Positions 8,300-11,463 of a DNA stretch of 11,463 nucleotides are shown here, piece by piece. The notes under the pieces are model-generated. The model was not told the origin of the DNA and did no database searches. It saw nothing but the letters and a program-made list of their open reading frames with translations. Origin of the DNA: Pseudomonadota bacterium (lineage in GTDB: Bacteria; Pseudomonadota; Gammaproteobacteria; Burkholderiales; Burkholderiaceae_C); NCBI GenBank assembly GCA_023390985.1, contig JAEWBU010000043.1:1-11463 (forward strand). Reading direction: 5' to 3'. Made by a program: the position numbers and the translations under genes. Each line of letters opens with the position of its first letter. The stretch's first letter is position 1.

Positions 8300-9793
8300 A
8301 TGACCTATCTGCTCGCGCTCGACCAGGGCACCTCCAGTTCCCGCAGCATCGTGTTCGACCGCCAGGGGCGCATCGTCGCCCTGGCGCAGCGGGAGCTGCC
8401 GCAGATCTACCCGCAGCCGGGCTGGGTGGAGCACGACCCGATGGAGATCTGGCGCGGCCAGCTGGCCACCGCGCAGGAGGCGCTGGCGAAAGCCGGCATC
8501 ACCGCGCGCGAGGTCGCCGCGCTGGGCATCACCAACCAGCGCGAAACGGCCGTCGTCTGGAACCGCAGGACCGGCCAGCCCATCCACCACGCGATCGTGT
8601 GGCAGGACCGGCGCGGCGAGCCGCTGTGCGCGCAGCTGCGCGAGCAGGGGCACGGGCCGCTGATCCAGTCGCGCACCGGCCTCCTGATCGACTCGTACTT
8701 CTCGGGCACCAAGATCCGCTGGCTGCTCGACAACGTGCCGGGCGCGCGGCAGCAGTCCGAGCGAGGCGAATTGGCCTTCGGCACCATCGACAGCTGGCTG
8801 CTGTGGCAGCTGACCGGCGGCGCGCTGCACGCCACCGACGTCAGCAACGCGTCGCGCACCATGCTGTTCGACGTGCACCGCAACCGCTGGGACGAGGAAC
8901 TGCTCGATCTGCTGCAGGTGCCCGCTTCGCTGATGCCCCAGGTGCTGCCTTCCAGCGCCGAGTACGGCCGCAGCGTGGAGTCGCTGCTGGGCGCGCCGGT
9001 GCGCATCGGCGGCGTGGCCGGCGACCAGCAGAGCGCGCTGTTCGGCCAGGCGTGCTTCCGCGAAGGCATGGCCAAGAACACCTACGGCACCGGCTGCTTC
9101 CTCCTCATGCACACCGGTTCGCGCTTCCAGCAGTCGGCCAACGGCCTGCTCACCACCAGCGCCGCCCAGACCTCGGCGCAGCCGCAGTACGCGATGGAAG
9201 GCAGCGTGTTCGTCGGCGGCGCGGTGGTGCAGTGGCTGCGCGACGGCCTCAAGGCGATCGAGAGCAGCGCTCAGGTGCAGGCGCTCGCGGAAAGCGTGCC
9301 CGACGCGGGCGGCGTGATGCTGGTGCCGGCCTTCACCGGCCTGGGCGCGCCGTACTGGAAGCCGGATGCGCGCGGCACGATCACCGGGCTCACGCGCGGG
9401 TCGACCGTCGCGCACATCGCGCGTGCCGCGCTGGAGAGCATCGCGTACCAGAGCGCGGCGCTGCTGCAGGCGATGAGCCGCGATGCCGTGGCCGCGGGCT
9501 CGGCGCCGGTCGCGGAACTGCGCGTGGACGGCGGCGCCTGCGTCAACAACCTGCTGATGCAGTTCCAGGCCGACCTGCTGGGCATCCCGGTGGTGCGGCC
9601 TGCGATCACCGAGACCACGGCGCTGGGCGCGGCCTACCTGGCCGGGCTGTCGTGCGGCGTGTTCTCGGACAGCGGGGAGCTGGAGAAACTCTGGAAGGCC
9701 GAGCGCCGCTTCACGCCCACGCTGTCCCGCGAGCGGGCCGGCGAGCTGATGCAGAACTGGGAACGCGCGGTGCGCCAGGCCACGCTGGACTGA
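8300..9793 (+). CDS. glpK: Glycerol kinase
   Basis: A 497-residue FGGY-family kinase, the usual glycerol kinase length (about 500). It phosphorylates glycerol with ATP to sn-glycerol 3-phosphate in the cytoplasm. Features seen: N-terminal nucleotide-binding LALDQGTSSSRS (5-16), glycerol-contact residues Arg81-Glu82 in TNQRET, Tyr133 in DSYFSGTK, Asp242-Gln243 in VAGDQQSALFGQ, and the FGGY signature regions including GLTRG (363-367) and ELRVDGGACVNN (406-417). By alignment with E. coli GlpK, the fructose-1,6-bisphosphate loop differs: Arg236 corresponds to Pro233 here, so that control may be absent. No glpF, glpD or glpR gene is in the window. The ATG matches the family N-terminus but has no clear ribosome binding site; a possible hairpin occupies the leader. 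It lies 41 bp after the fusion kinase; cotranscription is possible but no functional link is evident. Confidence 0.97.
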   Translation: MTYLLALDQGTSSSRSIVFDRQGRIVALAQRELPQIYPQPGWVEHDPMEIWRGQLATAQEALAKAGITAREVAALGITNQRETAVVWNRRTGQPIHHAIVWQDRRGEPLCAQLREQGHGPLIQSRTGLLIDSYFSGTKIRWLLDNVPGARQQSERGELAFGTIDSWLLWQLTGGALHATDVSNASRTMLFDVHRNRWDEELLDLLQVPASLMPQVLPSSAEYGRSVESLLGAPVRIGGVAGDQQSALFGQACFREGMAKNTYGTGCFLLMHTGSRFQQSANGLLTTSAAQTSAQPQYAMEGSVFVGGAVVQWLRDGLKAIESSAQVQALAESVPDAGGVMLVPAFTGLGAPYWKPDARGTITGLTRGSTVAHIARAALESIAYQSAALLQAMSRDAVAAGSAPVAELRVDGGACVNNLLMQFQADLLGIPVVRPAITETTALGAAYLAGLSCGVFSDSGELEKLWKAERRFTPTLSRERAGELMQNWERAVRQATLD

Positions 9794-9799
9794 ACCTCG

Positions 9800-9805
9800 A
9801 AGGAG
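9800..9805 (+). promoter_or_regulatory. Ribosome binding site of DUF3617 gene
   Basis: AAGGAG, 5 bases before the ATG at 9811. It is the strongest ribosome binding site in the window and decides the start, since the same frame is open for hundreds of codons upstream inside glpK. Confidence 0.85.
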
Positions 9806-9810
9806 CCATC

Positions 9811-10347
9811 ATGAAGAGAACCCTGTCCTCTGCCTGCTTCGCTCTGGTTGCCGCCTGCGCCGCTTCCGGCGCTTGGGCGCAGAACCTCAAGCCCGGCTTG
9901 TGGGAGGTGCAGCACAAGATGAAAGGCAATCCGGAAATGGAGCGCCAGCTGGAAGAGGCTCGCAAGCAGATGGCCGCCATGCCGCCCGAGCAGCGCAAGC
10001 AGATGGAAGCCATGATGGCCGGCCGCGGCGTGCAGATGGGCGCGGGCGGCCAGAGCGTGCGCATGTGCCTTACCAGGGACATGGTGGAGCGCAACGAGAT
10101 CCCGGCGCAGCAGGGCGACTGCAAGACAAGCAACCAGCAGCGCACCGGCAACACGCTGAAGGTGAACTTCACCTGCACCAACCCGCCTTCCAGCGGCGAG
10201 AGCCAGATGACGATCAACAGCCCGGAGTCCTACGCCATGAAGACCACGGCGGCGTCCAACATCGACGGCCGGGTCGAGAAGATGTCGGTGGAAGGCGCGG
10301 GCAAGTGGCTGGGCGCCGATTGCGGCAGCGTCAAGCCGATGAAATGA
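9811..10347 (+). CDS. Exported DUF3617-family protein
   Basis: A 178-residue protein with a clear Sec signal peptide: MKR, a hydrophobic Ala-rich core, and probable cleavage after AWA at residue 23. The mature protein starts QNLKPGLWEVQHKM, the hallmark opening of DUF3617 proteins, and contains four cysteines (86, 104, 122 and 171), enough for two disulfides in the periplasm. The segment 37-91 is rich in Met (10 of 55), Gln and charged residues and looks helical (MERQLEEARKQMAAMPPEQR). The function of DUF3617 is unknown. It starts 17 bp after the glpK stop with a strong ribosome binding site, so it is probably on the same transcript as glpK, although that neighbour says little about its role. 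It ends 4 bp from the convergent yggS. The export and family calls are firm; no function is assigned. Confidence 0.85.
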   Translation: MKRTLSSACFALVAACAASGAWAQNLKPGLWEVQHKMKGNPEMERQLEEARKQMAAMPPEQRKQMEAMMAGRGVQMGAGGQSVRMCLTRDMVERNEIPAQQGDCKTSNQQRTGNTLKVNFTCTNPPSSGESQMTINSPESYAMKTTAASNIDGRVEKMSVEGAGKWLGADCGSVKPMK

Positions 10348-10351
10348 ACAA

Positions 10352-11044
10352 TCAGGCGGGCCGCGGCCGGCCGCCGAAGATCGCCGTGCCCACCCGCACC
10401 ATCGTGCTGCCGGCCGCGATGGCGGCTTCGAGGTCGGCGCTCATGCCCATGGACAGCGTGTCCAGTTCGAGCCCGCCTTCGCGCAACGCATGGAACAGGT
10501 CGGCGGCGCGTTCATGCACCGCCTTCTGCGCTTCGAAATCCTCGGCCGGCTCGGGGATCGTCATCAGTCCGCGCAGCCGCAGGCCCGGCAACCGGGCCAC
10601 CTCTCGCGCCAGGTCCCCGGCTTCCTCGGGCGCGACGCCCGACTTCCCCGGTCCGCCATCGATGTTGACCTGGATGCAGACCGAGAGCGGCGCGCGGCCT
10701 TCGGGCCGCTGCTCCGACAGGCGCTGCGCGATCTTCAGGCGATCCACCGTGTGGGCCCAGTCGAAATGCTGCGCGACCAGCCGCGTCTTGTTGCTCTGGA
10801 TCGGCCCGATGCAGTGCCATTCGAGCGGCAGGTCCGAGAGCAGGGCGATCTTTTCCACCGCTTCCTGGATGTAGTTCTCGCCGAAGGCGCGCTGGCCGGC
10901 CTGGTGGGCCTGGCGCACCGCTTCAGGCCCGAACGTCTTGGAAACCGCCAGCAGCGTGACATCTTCCACCGGGCGTTGCGCCGCGGCACAGGCGGCGGCC
11001 ATGCGCTCCCGGACGGTATGGAGGTTGTGACCGATGGTGGTCAT
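10352..11044 (-). CDS. yggS: YggS-family pyridoxal phosphate homeostasis protein
   Basis: A 230-residue single-domain PLP-binding TIM-barrel protein of the YggS/PROSC (PLPBP) family. It has no known catalytic reaction and keeps the PLP pool and amino-acid/keto-acid balance in order. The PLP Schiff-base lysine is Lys36 in LAVSKTF, the same position as in E. coli YggS. Other signatures are FGENYIQEA (54-62), WHCIGPIQSNKTR (76-88), LSMGMSADLEAAI (197-209) and VRVGTAIFG (216-224), the last two forming the phosphate-binding side of the pocket. The length is normal and the protein is complete. It is transcribed divergently from pilT across 43 bp, an arrangement also known around pilT in Pseudomonas. 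No strong ribosome binding site is seen before the ATG. Confidence 0.96.
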   Translation of the reverse strand: MTTIGHNLHTVRERMAAACAAAQRPVEDVTLLAVSKTFGPEAVRQAHQAGQRAFGENYIQEAVEKIALLSDLPLEWHCIGPIQSNKTRLVAQHFDWAHTVDRLKIAQRLSEQRPEGRAPLSVCIQVNIDGGPGKSGVAPEEAGDLAREVARLPGLRLRGLMTIPEPAEDFEAQKAVHERAADLFHALREGGLELDTLSMGMSADLEAAIAAGSTMVRVGTAIFGGRPRPA

Positions 11045-11087
11045 AATCGACCAGCTTGAAATAGTTGCAGAACGTCAAGAGGGACTC
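11045..11087. promoter_or_regulatory. Divergent intergenic region between yggS and pilT
   Basis: Only 43 bp, and more AT-rich than its surroundings. It and the yggS start should hold promoters in both directions. A CATAAT (11042-11047, 5 of 6 matches to the -10 consensus) lies on the + strand but lacks a -35 at proper spacing, and a TTGACG on the minus strand lacks a matching -10. No promoter is assigned. Confidence 0.4.
11079..11084 (+). promoter_or_regulatory. Ribosome binding site of pilT
   Basis: GAGGGA, placed about 4-6 bases before a GTG codon at 11088. It supports GTG as the start codon of pilT; the resulting N-terminus MDITQLLAFSVKNKASDLHL is the usual PilT beginning. Confidence 0.7.
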
Positions 11088-11463
11088 GTGGATATTACCC
11101 AGCTGCTGGCATTCAGCGTGAAGAACAAGGCGTCGGACCTGCACCTGTCTGCCGGTCTGCCGCCCATGATCCGCGTGCATGGCGACGTGCGCCGCATCAA
11201 CGTCGATCCGATGGACCACAAGCAGGTCCACGCCATGGTGTACGACATCATGAACGACACGCAGCGCAAGCAGTACGAAGAGTTCCTGGAGTGCGACTTC
11301 TCGTTCGAGATCGAAGGCCTGGCGCGCTTTCGCGTGAACGCCTTCAACCAGAACCGCGGCGCGGCCGCCGTGTTCCGGACGATTCCTTCCAAGATCCTGA
11401 GCCTCGAGCAGCTGAACGCGCCCAAGATCTTCGGCGACCTCGCGCTCAAGCCGCGCGGCATGG
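11088..11463 (+). CDS. pilT: Type IV pilus retraction ATPase PilT, 5' part of gene
   Basis: The first 125 codons of pilT, cut by the right edge. PilT is the hexameric cytoplasmic ATPase that drives type IV pilus retraction in twitching motility and DNA uptake. Visible is the N-terminal PAS-like domain of the secretion/pilus ATPase family: KASDLHLSAGLPPMIRVHG (about 14-32), ECDFSFEIEGLARFRVNAF (about 68-86), NQNRGAAAVFRTIPSKI (about 87-103), then LEQLNAPKIFGDLALKPRG leading to the Walker A region, which lies outside the window. The start codon is GTG. It is divergent from yggS, and pilU would be expected downstream in related genomes. Confidence 0.95.
   Translation, partial: MDITQLLAFSVKNKASDLHLSAGLPPMIRVHGDVRRINVDPMDHKQVHAMVYDIMNDTQRKQYEEFLECDFSFEIEGLARFRVNAFNQNRGAAAVFRTIPSKILSLEQLNAPKIFGDLALKPRGM

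Noticed and set aside
6782..9415. An 877-codon minus-strand open frame across the kinase end and glpK
   Set aside because: Low-complexity shadow opposite two well-supported genes.
11019..11047. CATAAT as a pilT -10 element
   Set aside because: No -35-like hexamer sits 16-18 bases upstream; the nearest TTGTGA leaves a spacer of only 11.

Overview
The window is very GC-rich, with strong G/C bias at third codon positions. It carries ordinary chromosomal genes of a betaproteobacterium. The divergent yggS/pilT pair, the DUF3617 and LprI-like envelope proteins and the codon bias suggest Burkholderiales, perhaps Comamonadaceae (Ramlibacter/Variovorax-like). That placement is inferred from gene content only. 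I see no rRNA, tRNA, CRISPR array, insertion sequence, phage gene or attachment site.

Layout from left to right. (1) The 3' end of a gene for a secreted LprI/DUF1311-type protein, reading right and running off the left edge. (2) Facing it and ending 6 bp away, a leftward two-gene unit: a 125-residue, very acidic, Lys- and Cys-free protein of unknown function, then 3 bp later a 572-residue RecQ-family helicase of atypical domain order. (3) A 147-bp divergent intergenic region. (4) A rightward signalling pair: a 334-residue stand-alone CheB-type methylesterase with a zinc-ribbon-like tail, then 24 bp later a 1537-residue fusion protein (CheB, CheR, PAS, long coiled coil, three more PAS, histidine kinase, receiver). 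(5) In the same direction, glpK (glycerol kinase) 41 bp further on and a secreted DUF3617 protein 17 bp after that. (6) Ending only 4 bp from the DUF3617 gene, leftward yggS. (7) Divergent from yggS across 43 bp, the start of pilT, cut by the right edge.

The most interesting part is the signalling pair. The fusion protein contains both receptor-modification enzymes of chemotaxis plus a complete hybrid histidine kinase in one chain, and no chemoreceptor, CheA or CheW lies nearby. Its own CheB domain has Asp where the active-site His is expected, while the small CheB encoded just upstream keeps Ser, His and Asp. A plausible reading, which is inference, is that the small CheB supplies esterase activity while the fused CheB domain is degenerate or regulatory. 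The fusion architecture itself is a known family in proteobacteria, so the novelty lies in the residue change and the pairing.

The rest is mostly housekeeping or envelope function: DNA repair helicase, glycerol phosphorylation, PLP homeostasis, twitching motility and two small exported Cys-paired proteins. Almost all of the DNA is coding. The only non-coding stretches over 40 bp are 2469-2615, 8259-8299 and 11045-11087.
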